From Zychaea mexicana (Eukaryota; Mucoromycota; Mucoromycetes; Mucorales; Lichtheimiaceae): a stretch of DNA of 64,000 nucleotides. Location: NCBI RefSeq assembly GCF_025766255.1, contig NW_026516768.1, positions 1-64,000 on the forward strand. Reading direction: 5' to 3'. Position numbers and translations under genes: made by a program. Every line of letters begins with the position of its first letter. Position 1 is the stretch's first letter. The notes under the pieces are model-generated. The model did not search any database. It worked only from the letters and a program-made list of their open reading frames with translations, and was not told the DNA's origin. Positions 1 to 9,859 of the stretch are shown here, one piece after another.

Positions 1-1357
1 ATTTTAATAATAGATGCCGGGGTAATGGGCTCATTAAATGGTTCATATATCCAATGTGGCAACTCGGTTTTGTAATCCCATCCATTCCCTCGATAACGCC
101 AAGCATGAAGATAGATGCCAAGGCTAGTCTCGGGTCTTGGATCTTCAGGCACCAACATATTGCATTCAGGGCAAATATAATTGTTACTACTGTTGTTGTC
201 ATTTTGTTGCAGTTCATATTGCGTCGTTTCAAGTAAATGTTGCACAACCTGCTCGGCGTCTGTATCGTTTATACATGTCATTGGAGGTGGAAACCATGGC
301 GTGAACGTGGTATGATACATTGGATCGTTGACAATTGGATATCCAAGATAGCGTAGATGCACTCGTATCTGATGTGTGCGTCCTGTCAACGGTCGGCATC
401 TAACTACACTCGTTTGACCGTTGTAGCTCACTCGTTCGAATTCAGTGGCACATGGCTTCCCATCTGCATGGGCATAATGTAAAGATAATTTAAAAGATAT
501 AGGTTTGATAGGCACATTACATACGACCTTGCTATTTGTAGATAAAGATATTTAATATTAGCAGATATTTAGGATATAGAAACTGGTCAGTGATAGATAA
601 AAGAGAACCTCTCTTATTACCCAGAAGGAAATTTGCCTAGTACTCGACATAGATACTCTTTCTGAACAACTCGACCTTTCATATCTTGTGCAATTTCGGA
701 TGCTCGTTGCGGTGTCAGGGCTAAAAGCACAAGTCCTGAAGTATGGCGGTCTAGTCGGTTGACGGCTATTATATATGTTATAAACATTGATTTAGAATGT
801 ATTCGTGTATTTTTTACCACCAGTAAGCCAAATACACGGGAAGGATCGACCTTACGATATATAGATGACAAGCCTAAAGTGCTTTTCAGGATCTCTACTA
901 CTGTGTTGTATCTAAAACGTCCGCTCGAATGTACAGGCAACCCTGAAGGTTTATCAATCACCAGCAAGTCGTCATCGCTGTGGATGATACAAAGTGGCCG
1001 GGCTGTAGTGGGCTTTTCGTGAAAATGTTCAGCGTGCTTTAATACATCAGTGGCGTGCACGATGGTATCTGCAGATACGGCCTCTTCATTCACAGTGATC
1101 CATCCTTTCTTTATCGCTCGTTCCTGTGTGTGTATAAAAAAGTTCATACAAACAAATGAAAATCGGTCCACTATACATTCTTATGATGCGAAAAAATAAT
1201 GACTATATACGATTCTACTTGCGTAATAATCAGCGTTGCGATTTCTAAACTCTTGTGTGAAGACACTGAGTATAGGTCTGCCTATCCAGCGTGCTTTGGC
1301 GTGCATTTTGTGTTGGTAAAAATACGGCTTTACTCTGCGCAATCCTAATTGTTTCAT
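1..1357 (-). CDS. PUS9: tRNA pseudouridine synthase, Pus9/RluA family (3' end cut by window)
   Basis: RluA-family pseudouridine synthase, by family knowledge the enzyme modifying U32 of tRNAs. Model: exon 1 1357-1223, exon 2 1123-856, exon 3 765-621, exon 4 531 to beyond base 1. The N-terminus has the Pus9-like stretch GLRRVKPYFYQHK followed by RWIGRPILSVF. The S4-like segment RAIKKGWITVN leads to VIDKPSGLPVHSSGR, the catalytic motif VNRLDRHTSG (catalytic Asp) and GRTHQIRVHLRYLG. These come in the canonical order. The first intron only fits with a GC donor (GCAAGT at 1222), which joins DYY to ERAIKKGW in frame. The start at 1357 is the first Met in frame after an upstream stop, but an extra 5' exon is possible. 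The stop codon is not in the window. Confidence 0.85.
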
Positions 1358-1823
1358 GTAATGCGTAACCTCCAGTCAGAGCAAAAAGTTTTGAAGGCGC
1401 GTTTTTTTAGTATGCTTTCTTTCTTTTACCGTGTTCTATGTAACTTTTATTGTCTCGTTTGTCATGACGTTCCCATCGACTCAAACGCCGAACAACAATT
1501 AAATGTCGTCTTTTTGAGATTAATTGCCAATTACTAATTGCACATTGCTTAATAAAACTCATGCGGCTTTGCTGCTGTTCTTTGGAAACAGCCTTCAAGA
1601 GTACGGAAATTTTTTTTTTTTTTTTTTTTTTATGGAGGAGGATCCCCAAGGGAGAGTTTATTTTCTCTGCAGTCACGCGTGCCGCAATTTGGACAGAGGC
1701 GTGCTGCGTGCGAAACTGGTCGCTATTACGAACATTGTATCTTAGAGTTGTGGCACATGCGAGGAACATACAAAGGGATAGTTACAAGTAGTAGGGGGGG
1801 GGGAGAATCTATGAATATAAGCA
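1358..1823. other. intergenic, with a poly-T tract
   Basis: No supported gene. A run of about 23 T lies at 1609-1631 and a G run at 1794-1801. This stretch separates the Pus9-like gene from the 3' end of the LINE. The poly-T could be an old retroposon tail, but no retroposon body is recognisable next to it. Confidence 0.5.
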
Positions 1824-1843
1824 TTTTTTTTTTGTTTGTGTTT

Positions 1844-1875
<32 letters not shown>

Positions 1876-1881
1876 TTTTGT
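1824..1881 (-). repeat. LINE poly(A) tail
   Basis: Plus-strand T run interrupted by a few G. It lies directly downstream of the ORF2 stop in the direction of LINE transcription, as expected for a retrotransposed poly(A) tail. Confidence 0.85.
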
Positions 1882-1900
1882 TTAATGATAGAAAAGAAAA

Positions 1901-4900
1901 TTAGAGAGGGTCCCGGGGGCGAAAACGCTCTAAAAGGACCAAAGCCCTAGATATGACGGCAGACGGAATAAAAGGCTGGTCATGGAAGATGAGTTGCCAA
2001 TATGCCGCCCATATTGCATGGAGCGTACATGCGACAGCGATGTTGTAAGATGGAAACGATGTACTGGAAGTCGGTGTTGTTGGTGGGAGCTTGAGTGATT
2101 TGATGAACGTAGAAAGATGTCGGGGGTGTGGATCAGCGAAGAAGAGATGACTCCAAACGGCGTTCCACACAGACAACCTGACAGGACAGAAGACAAGAAA
2201 ATGGTCGAGGTCGTCCACAGCAGAGGTGCATAACCGGCACATAGGCGACTCGAGATGGCCAATGTTAATATCGAAAAGACGGAGAGCTGTAGGTATAGTA
2301 CCATGAATGGCACGGAACCAAATGTTACGGGCAGTATGCTCCATATCCCATCGCCAGAAGGAAGACCAGTCTCGGGACGATATGGTGGGAATGGTGGCAG
2401 TCGGCGGCGAACATAGGCGCCGGTAGTCTTGGGTACGCCATAACGGGAGTGAAGAGGAGAGACGGCGAAAGAGAGGTGAAGCGTCAATCGTGTCGAGGCG
2501 ACTGGAGTGACCTCCACCAGGGTGATCACCTGGCAGGCAAAGGCGGGCGAAACCCGCAAGTAAATATATACGTCCGGAGCCCAAGTCATTGAAGAAACGC
2601 GTTGTGAGAATAGGTCGAAAGATTCCGTCAGTAGAAAACCGACGCCGAATGTAGCCCAGGTGGTGGTCGAAGACAAAGAGATCAGCGACCTGTAAAGTAC
2701 GAAATCCAGGGCGACGTAGGTTGGCATTGCCCAGTGTGGGCGCCCAGATGCAGTTCAGGGGTAAGTGTAGTAGTGTAGCAGCAGACAATTCAGCCGAAAG
2801 CCAGGTGACAGGCAGTCGGTCAGTAGCTTTGTAGAGAAGATAGGCGACTTGGTTTGGTTCCGGTGAGCGAGGGCGTGCGTCAGGAAAAACTAATGCGAAG
2901 CGTGGATCCACATAAGATGCGGACGCTACCATGATATGATGACAGAGGCAAGCGGTGATATACGACGGTTCTGCGGGCAACCGAAAGAGGGGTTCAAGCC
3001 ATCGCAGTTGGAGGGTCTGTTGTTGGAGAAGGGGATCAAGTACGCCAAGACCTCCACAATGTCGTAGTTGACACAATTTGTCATAGCTGACTCGAGGAAA
3101 CATGCGTGTCATCATGAACTTGCCGCAGATGGACCGTAGTTTGCCGAAGAATGTGGACGGAGCAGCCCCAACCAAGCGGAGTACGTGCCATGTGCGTGAC
3201 AGGATCAAGGAGTTCAACACCGTGGCTCGGCCGCGGATGGATAGTTGCCGGGAAGCATGAATTTGACAAGAAGTTTGAATAGTGGTGAGTAATGCGTCTA
3301 AAAACACTTTCAATTGACGAGAAGAGGAGGCGAGGGGAAAACCAAGGTAGATTACCGGGCTCGGGTGGCTCCTATCGTGCGGAGGCGGAAAGCCAGCATC
3401 CAGTAAGTGGCCCTCCCAGTGTGGCACCGGTGCACCGGAAAGCGAGATGGCTTGAGACTTGTGTGTATTCAGTCGAGCATTAGAAGCTGCTTGGTATTGG
3501 TCCAGGTGAATCCGTAGTCGTTGCAGGTCCGAGGGGGAACGGAGAAACACAAAAACATCGTCCGCATATGCCAGAACTTTGAGGGGAGCTGGGGGAGGCA
3601 CGCGAGTATAAGATGAGACATATTGGGGCTGGATGCCTTCAAAGGACTCATCTTGCATGATGCTGCGCAACAGAGGTTCGATTGCAAGATTGAAAAGCAC
3701 TGGGGACAATGGATCTCCTTGGCGAAGCCCGCGGCGCTGTTGTATTGGAGCTGTTAGGTTACCATTGATGTTGAGTGTGATGTTGGTTGTGAAAAAGAGG
3801 GTGACGATTGATGAGACCAGACTAGGTGGAAAGCCAAAATGCAGCAAGGTACGTTCAAGATAAACCGGATGGATACGGTCATAGGCTTTCTCCTGATCTA
3901 GTAAAAGCCCCAGTCCAGATGGTGCTGTATTATTGCGTTCTTGTTCCATGATAAGTTTAACCAACATACCATTGTCGGCTATGAATCGGCCAGGCATGAA
4001 ACCCGCCTGGAACGGGTTGATGAGCTTGTCTGCCGCTTGTATGAGACGCGAATTCAATAGCCGAGTGAAGATCTTAGCATCGGTGTTAATCAAGGCAATC
4101 GGACGCCAGTTACGCAGGGAGGTTAAGTCTCCTTTCTTGGGCAACAGCGCGACACACGTTGCGGTCCACGATGGAGGGAAACAGGAGCCTTGAAGGGCGG
4201 CATTGTATACCTCACACGCAAGAACCTTGTACTGGGGGTGTTGGAGGACCAAATACCAGAGTTCGTAGGGGAGGCCATCGAGACCAGGGCTGCTTTTCGC
4301 TGGGGCACGTTTCGCACCAAGTTGCAGGTCCTCGATACCGAATTCCTCTAGCAGCATGTCACAAGAGGCAGCAGAGACTCGACAAGAGGAAGGAATCGAT
4401 GCTAAGAGGCTATCATGTGCGCGTAAGTCCATCGGTGCGGCGGAATACAGGTCCTGATAAAAGAAACGAGCAGCTTCTTGAATGTCGGATGGTTCTTGTA
4501 GTAATACGTTAGTTTGCGGGTGCTGAATGGACAGAAGAAGGCGTTGAGTCTGTCTGGTAGTAGCAGTGCGTTTCAGGTATCCAGCAGATACTTCCCCTTG
4601 CTCTCGCCAACGTAAATTAGACTTGAGCGCCGCATTGTCAACAATTTCTTTTTGGATGAGGTCAAGCTGAAGTTCGACTCGGGCAAGGTGAGCTGCCAAT
4701 ATGCTGGGCGGAGGGTTGGACCGGATAAGCTTGTTTCGTTTCCTTTGTAAGGCTTTATGCTGCTGCTTCCGCCAATCCTCGCGCTGACGGCCAAAACGCT
4801 GCATAAATTTGCGAAGTTCCCCTTTTAGGAAGTCCCATTGTGCTTGGGGTGATCCATGTGAAGACAGTAAGGGGAACACTTGGGAGAGCCAGGAGGCCAG

Positions 4901-5701
4901 CTCTTGCCGAAATTGTTTGATGTGGGTAAAATTGGGATTGCCGCGCCAGTAACTTTTGCCTCTATTGCAGTCACCTAGGTGAATGTGCGCGGAAAGGAGA
5001 GCATGGTCTGACCATTCTAAGGGTAAGCGTTGTATTTCAGCTTTAGACAGTTGCGGACGTAGCTCAGGGGAGGAAAATATGAAATCTAGCGTAGAATAAT
5101 ACAGATCACCTCGGCGGAATGTAGGAAGGGGCAGGCCCTCGCCCAATTCCGTGATACAATCGACGTAGTGGGTGTGAAGCATGGCTTGCCAGGATGCTGG
5201 GACACGGTGGCGGTGAGCGGCAAGATGGTAGTTGTAGTTAAAATCCCCAGCGATGATAAGTCGGTCAGGGATGTCAGAGAAAATTGTTGAATTGCTTAAA
5301 GCGGTGTAAAAAGTGTGTCGCGCTCGAATAGAGGAAGTCGCGGGTCCATAGACTACGAGAATATAGAAGTCGAGGAAAGATGATGTCGCGGATTGAATTT
5401 TGGCATAAATGATGCGGGAAGTGTTGGCGCCAAGATCAATAGGGATGGTTGTGATGATGATGTCGGGCGAGAAGGCTACGAGTCCACAGTGTTGAGTCCA
5501 CGAGCTGGAGGAGACGAGGAGTTGTTGGTCGAAAGATTGCTGAATTGATGTTGAGCCAGCTCCGGTTTCTTGGAGAGCGAGAAGATGTGGGTGTTGGTGA
5601 CGCAGATAGCGCATGAGCGACGATCGAGCGCCAGGGTTGTTGGTTTTTCGAAGACTGTTACAGTTGAGAGAGCATAATTTCAGAATATTATTGGGTATCA
5701 T
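1901..5701 (-). CDS. LINE ORF2: APE endonuclease - reverse transcriptase - CCHC finger
   Basis: About 1266 aa from the first ATG; the open frame begins 14 codons earlier at 5743 with a non-ATG codon. N-terminal APE-type endonuclease: LCSLNCNSLR, LALQETG, IIAGDFNYN and WSDHALLSAH, carrying the Asn, Glu, Asp and His catalytic signatures. Reverse transcriptase core: LPKKGDLTSLRNWRPIAL, NPFQAGFMPGR, LLLDQEKAYDRI, RGLRQGDPLSP and the catalytic box VLAYADDVFVF (YADD). C-terminal CCHC finger: CRLCTSAVDDLDHFLVFC. The enzyme nicks target DNA and primes reverse transcription from the nick. All motifs are present and no stop or frameshift is seen. Confidence 0.95.
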   Translation of the reverse strand: MIPNNILKLCSLNCNSLRKTNNPGARSSLMRYLRHQHPHLLALQETGAGSTSIQQSFDQQLLVSSSSWTQHCGLVAFSPDIIITTIPIDLGANTSRIIYAKIQSATSSFLDFYILVVYGPATSSIRARHTFYTALSNSTIFSDIPDRLIIAGDFNYNYHLAAHRHRVPASWQAMLHTHYVDCITELGEGLPLPTFRRGDLYYSTLDFIFSSPELRPQLSKAEIQRLPLEWSDHALLSAHIHLGDCNRGKSYWRGNPNFTHIKQFRQELASWLSQVFPLLSSHGSPQAQWDFLKGELRKFMQRFGRQREDWRKQQHKALQRKRNKLIRSNPPPSILAAHLARVELQLDLIQKEIVDNAALKSNLRWREQGEVSAGYLKRTATTRQTQRLLLSIQHPQTNVLLQEPSDIQEAARFFYQDLYSAAPMDLRAHDSLLASIPSSCRVSAASCDMLLEEFGIEDLQLGAKRAPAKSSPGLDGLPYELWYLVLQHPQYKVLACEVYNAALQGSCFPPSWTATCVALLPKKGDLTSLRNWRPIALINTDAKIFTRLLNSRLIQAADKLINPFQAGFMPGRFIADNGMLVKLIMEQERNNTAPSGLGLLLDQEKAYDRIHPVYLERTLLHFGFPPSLVSSIVTLFFTTNITLNINGNLTAPIQQRRGLRQGDPLSPVLFNLAIEPLLRSIMQDESFEGIQPQYVSSYTRVPPPAPLKVLAYADDVFVFLRSPSDLQRLRIHLDQYQAASNARLNTHKSQAISLSGAPVPHWEGHLLDAGFPPPHDRSHPSPVIYLGFPLASSSRQLKVFLDALLTTIQTSCQIHASRQLSIRGRATVLNSLILSRTWHVLRLVGAAPSTFFGKLRSICGKFMMTRMFPRVSYDKLCQLRHCGGLGVLDPLLQQQTLQLRWLEPLFRLPAEPSYITACLCHHIMVASASYVDPRFALVFPDARPRSPEPNQVAYLLYKATDRLPVTWLSAELSAATLLHLPLNCIWAPTLGNANLRRPGFRTLQVADLFVFDHHLGYIRRRFSTDGIFRPILTTRFFNDLGSGRIYLLAGFARLCLPGDHPGGGHSSRLDTIDASPLFRRLSSSLPLWRTQDYRRLCSPPTATIPTISSRDWSSFWRWDMEHTARNIWFRAIHGTIPTALRLFDINIGHLESPMCRLCTSAVDDLDHFLVFCPVRLSVWNAVWSHLFFADPHPRHLSTFIKSLKLPPTTPTSSTSFPSYNIAVACTLHAIWAAYWQLIFHDQPFIPSAVISRALVLLERFRPRDPL

Positions 5702-5739
5702 AATATATTGATGGATACGTAATTTTGCGGGTCGTCTCT

Positions 5740-7302
5740 TCAATGAGATGACGACCCGGTGTTACCACTGAGAGCTTTCGGAGACGGCTTCACGAGGCGG
5801 CCGCTCTTTGTGCGGTAGCTTGTTGTTTTTGGATCTGAATCTGAAGTGTCGAAGGCGGGCGACGGACGGAGCGGAGTGTCGCCAGTTGCTGCTCTCTGTG
5901 TTGCTACATGGTGCGCAAATCGTCCTTCGAGGAGGGCCGCCAGCACTTGTTGGTCGGCTACTTCCAAAGTCGTAGTAATGGAATGCCGGGTGGTAGCAGT
6001 CATCATGGGGAATGTTTGGCTCCAAAAGTCTGTGGCTAGTTGTCGGTTCGCAAAGGCGGTTTTCATCGTTTCGTACATGGCGGGTTTGTTGGTGCGTTCT
6101 TCGAGAAATTCTTCATAGGCTTCTTGTATGGCCTCCGCGTCCACAGGGGCTGGGGCTGCGCTTTCTTCGTTTTCCAACTCTTCCACGACGGAGTCAGTGT
6201 CGGTCTCCATCGCGTCGGAGGATTCGTCGTCGCCACTAGCGTCGTCTCGAGCAGGTTCTGGATCTGGGAAAGTCAACTCGTCATGGTTGTCGAGTGTTGT
6301 GTGTGTTTCCTCTGGGTTACGGTTGTGGTCCAATGGCTCGGTGGTTGGTGAGACGTTTGGTGCTGTCGAGGGACTCGTCGGGTTGTTCGTTTTTCTACGC
6401 TTCTTGTTAGTGGCGCCACGAGTTGCACGACCGGAGATCTTTTTGTTGTGACACAGGTACGACAAGTGGCCAATTTCACCGCAAGACCAACAGGCGCGGT
6501 GATTGCGGGGATTCTGAGGACAGTTATTGACATGATGTCCTTCCTTATGGCAGCGAGCACAGTGTAATGCCATGGCCGCCCAAGTGGCATAAAAGCTGTC
6601 TTTGCTGGTGCACCAAGGGATGACATGCGTAATGGGACTAAAAGTCTGTTCGTCTGCGATAGGTTGGCGGTCTAGCACAGCGAAGCCTGTACCCATATAG
6701 AGACCAGACTGAGCATCGCGGTAGATGCCGCAATCCAAGACTCGCCCGTAAAGGCTGAGGCTTTGGAGAATTCCGTGAACCAACTTGTCTGGGCTCCTGT
6801 AAGGTAGCTGCGAGAGGCGCACTTTGGTGATTTGGGCATCAGATGATAGTGCGCGGCAAGGTTTGATGATGATGTTGTTTGAAAAGCTGATGCCTTCATC
6901 GAGGGCGTGCTGAAGGTCTGCGGCGTCTTCAAAAAAAAGTTCAACAAGGACTCTAGGGCCTTCACGAACTGGTTGGCCACCGCAGTTGTTAGGGAAGTGC
7001 TGGGCGATACGTTTCAACAACTTGGCTAAGGGCTCAGTACGGCTACTGAGGTCAAAGAAGACACTGTTTGCCGAAGCAGGGGAACCTCCCACTCGGTAGA
7101 TGTTGGAGGTAATAATGCGAGTAGTTTTTTGTGCGTCTGAATCGTCCGGCGTAAGGCGGGTTTCGCTCTCAATTTTCATCAAAGACTGGCGGTGCCTTTG
7201 AACAATGCGAGCATACGAAAGTCGAGGGACTTCAAGCGGTTTTGTTGGTGAGTTGTTGCCTGGGCCATTGCCAGGTGGCGGATCAATATCGGGAAGAGCC
7301 AT
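5740..7302 (-). CDS. LINE ORF1: gag-like RNA-binding protein with CCHC zinc knuckles
   Basis: 520 aa. The first half resembles an RRM-like ORF1 core (residues about 60-250). It is followed by two CCHC knuckles, CARCHKEGHHVNNC and CWSCGEIGHLSYLC (about residues 250-290). A Pro/Thr/Asn and then acidic low-complexity stretch fills the C-terminal half. Its TGA stop at 5742-5740 falls just inside the open frame of ORF2, so the two frames abut and ORF2 is probably translated by reinitiation. ORF1 proteins of L1-like elements coat element RNA. Start chosen at the first ATG, 7302. Confidence 0.9.
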   Translation of the reverse strand: MALPDIDPPPGNGPGNNSPTKPLEVPRLSYARIVQRHRQSLMKIESETRLTPDDSDAQKTTRIITSNIYRVGGSPASANSVFFDLSSRTEPLAKLLKRIAQHFPNNCGGQPVREGPRVLVELFFEDAADLQHALDEGISFSNNIIIKPCRALSSDAQITKVRLSQLPYRSPDKLVHGILQSLSLYGRVLDCGIYRDAQSGLYMGTGFAVLDRQPIADEQTFSPITHVIPWCTSKDSFYATWAAMALHCARCHKEGHHVNNCPQNPRNHRACWSCGEIGHLSYLCHNKKISGRATRGATNKKRRKTNNPTSPSTAPNVSPTTEPLDHNRNPEETHTTLDNHDELTFPDPEPARDDASGDDESSDAMETDTDSVVEELENEESAAPAPVDAEAIQEAYEEFLEERTNKPAMYETMKTAFANRQLATDFWSQTFPMMTATTRHSITTTLEVADQQVLAALLEGRFAHHVATQRAATGDTPLRPSPAFDTSDSDPKTTSYRTKSGRLVKPSPKALSGNTGSSSH

Positions 7303-7738
7303 GAGAGTACGGAAAAGCAGAAGCTGTCAATTTTTATGAATGTTGCTCCGATCCTGCTGGTTCTCTGCCAAGCACGCCATAATAAGCGTGTCTGAATGAG
7401 TTATATAGCATCGCTCACCGTCATAACTGTAGGAGAGATAAAAGGATTACTGTACTGATGTATGATAAGTATATTTCAGCGATAATGCGGTCATGTTATC
7501 TTAGTATGTATATAACCCAAGAAAACAAGTTTTACTGATTTTACAAATTTGAGATTGCTTTGATTTTTGTTGTCCTAGCCACTTGCAGTTTGGCAACAAA
7601 GTCTCGCACATTATATATATTATTACGTTTACAATAATAAAACTACATTTATACATACAGTCTTCTTTTTCTTACTACATTTAACTATTACAAGTTTTGC
7701 ATATGATACTGGTTTTAGTTTTCGAGAGGTTTTTTAAA
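7303..7738. other. intergenic / LINE 5' leader
   Basis: No ORF or RNA gene supported. The part next to 7302 probably includes the short 5' untranslated region of the LINE. The part from about 7440 is AT-rich and is the 3' flank of the P450 gene. Confidence 0.5.
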
Positions 7739-9859
7739 TTAGTGAGTCAGTTCGCGTTTTTCGACGAAAACCTTCATTCCGTTCTTCATGGGCATCGTTA
7801 GTGACACTTTATAGTGGATCTCTTGATTTGGCGCCAAGGTAAATTTATATCTTCTCAAAAGCATAATCATGGCCACCAAAGATTCCAAGGTAGCGAGCGC
7901 TTGACCTGCATGTACTTTCCGTTTAGTTACTTGTACATATTATGATAGACATACTGTACATTTCCTAAAATGATAGGACCTACCAAGGCAGATACGTGGG
8001 CCAGCGTGGAAGATTGGCCACTGTCCTTGTGACTCTCGACGAAGTTCGCCTTCCGGAGTAATCCAGCGCTCAGGTCTAAAAACTCGAGCATCTGGACCCC
8101 ATACCTTTGTGGAGCGGCCTTGTGCGTAGGTTGACCATGCCACGCTATCACCCTTTCGGATACGAGTTCCATCGGGCCAGACGTCGTCACCCAGGGCGAC
8201 CTTTATATTGGACGGTACTGGTGGATAGAGTCGAAGCACTTCATAGAAAACAGCGTGTGCGTAAGTCATCTTGTCTTTTATGACTTCGTAGAGGGCAGGC
8301 GAATCATTTTCATGTTCGTCGCGAATATGTGCCTTGATTTCCTCAAATAGCTTGGTTTCGACTCGAGGATGCAGCATTAGGTTGTAAAATGTCCACGAAA
8401 GTGCTTGAGCTGTGGTGTCTCTTCCAGCAAGAATGAAGTTTAAGGAGGTATCGCGAAGCTCGTCATCACTCAAAAGCTCTCCGTGCTCGTTGCGCGTGTT
8501 CATGAATCGGGATAAAAGATCCTTGAATTCGCCACCTTCAGCAAGCTGCTTGCGTCTCTCGTTGATGATGCCGTACGCAAAGTCGTCTATCACTTTGAGG
8601 TGCTGTTTGATGGTCATTGTGCCCGGACGAATAATTGGCTTGAGTGCCTCTACGATAGGCATGAAAGGATTGATAAAACGATCCAGACAATCATGCTGAC
8701 ACTCGTCAAAAGATGCTGCAAAGGGGACCTTGCCGCGACTCTTTAACGCATTAATTTCAGCGCCAAAAGCCAAACTATTGGATGTTTTCGGAAGGAGAGA
8801 TATTAGTGGTATTAATATACACAGTTTTTATACACAGTTTTGAAAGTTTCACTAACAGCACAAACGAGTCCACCGTAAATTTGAACATGACATCTTGAAA
8901 ATCGACGGGTTTACCACTATGGACTTTCTTGTCAAGGATATGACTTGACAATACGTTCAATTCTTTGACAAACACGCTATATAATATAGTTAGTATTAAC
9001 TTGATCTCGTACGGCGACCAAACAGCCTGTTGAGCTGCTTATGGCGAACTTACTCTACAGTAAAAAAAGACATCAGTTTCACAAACGGTCCTTTGCAAAG
9101 CACGAAGAGTGAAAAAGAATATCACATACCGGTGAAGTGGTTCCGGAAATTCACGATATTAAAAATATGGCTAGCCGTTTTTCTTTGGTAACGCCAGCGT
9201 TCTCCATTAGCAATAAAGATTCCTTTGCCAAGAAAGTGCCCGAGCGATTTCCTACAGCAGTAGTATTATTGTTTACGTGTACTATGAATTAATGCGATCA
9301 TCCAATGTGTGACCTGGGGTAAGTGCTTACAGCATATGTTCACCCTTGATGTAGTTCTCAAAGTTTGCTTAAATAGAGAGGTCAGTTACTGTTTACAGAA
9401 AAAAGCTACAACGACATCATAGTATAAAGCAGATACTTACTTTTCAAAAAGTATTCAACATTAACTGGGTTAATAGTCAAGACAGCGGGCGCCATGCCAA
9501 TGGTCGATGCGGCACTGTTGTACAACAATGGGTATTAGCTTCCTTGTTGAGAGAGCTGAAGTACATAGCAACACAAATTGTATGCTTTACAAAGTCAAAG
9601 TATCCAGTCGCTCAAAGTGTTGACATTGTTGGTCGTAAGTCCTATCTTTGTTGGCAAGCTGGCGGAAAAGTCCTCCAACAATAGGATCCCCCTTGACCCT
9701 CGGCATATCATCTCTAGCTTCGTGAAAGAGAGCTCGGTCATTGTATTTAAGCGCGAGCAGTCCTAATGTTATTACTGCAGCACCGCCGGTAGCTGCGGCA
9801 ATACGAGCATAAGGATTCGTGTCCATTCCGTTGTTGAGAAAAGATGCCATTGAGGACAT
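7739..9859 (-). CDS. Cytochrome P450 (fatty-acid hydroxylase-like), with a probable 1-nt exon
   Basis: Membrane-anchored haem monooxygenase, 526 aa in this model. Exons: 9859-9591, 9514-9441, 9367-9331, 9251-9130, 9054 (one base), 8976-8857, 8774-7984, 7905-7739. The sum is divisible by three. Near the N-terminus is a hydrophobic anchor (AATGGAAVITLGLLAL). Then come GERWRYQRKTAS (helix C), the I-helix LAGRDTTAQ, the ExxR motif EVLRLYPP, FRPERW, and the haem loop FHAGPRICLG, split by the last intron. AGRDTT is typical of CYP52/CYP63/CYP86-like fatty-acid omega-hydroxylases, so that substrate class is the best guess. All seven introns are 73-82 nt. The start at 9859 precedes the anchor; 9850 is an alternative. 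Confidence 0.9.

Larger units (their letters stand above)
1824..7302 (-). mobile_element. Full-length L1-like non-LTR retrotransposon (LINE)
   Basis: Two long ORFs in LINE order on the minus strand: a gag-like ORF1 with zinc knuckles, then an ORF2 with APE endonuclease and reverse transcriptase. The element ends in a poly(A) tail (poly-T on the plus strand, 1824-1881) about 20 bases past the ORF2 stop. Both ORFs are uninterrupted, so the copy may be young and active. Its base composition resembles the surrounding genes and is quite unlike the AT-rich elements after 43.7 kb. I could not find a convincing target-site duplication, so the exact 5' end (about 7303-7400) is unresolved. The APE-type endonuclease and the poly(A) tail place it near the L1/Tx1 group, an inference from organisation. 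Confidence 0.93.

Noticed and set aside
1609..1631. Second poly-T tract as the tail of another retroposon
   Set aside because: No retroposon body, flanking duplication or similarity to the LINE could be seen next to it.
7303..7420. Target-site duplication for the LINE
   Set aside because: Short matches such as ATGAAT near 1811 and 7337 are too short and misplaced to accept.
9125..9130. A single longer intron in the P450 gene using a GTGATA donor, avoiding the 1-nt exon
   Set aside because: It needs a weak donor, gives an intron twice the length of all others and adds a residue that breaks the family motif. Kept only as the alternative.
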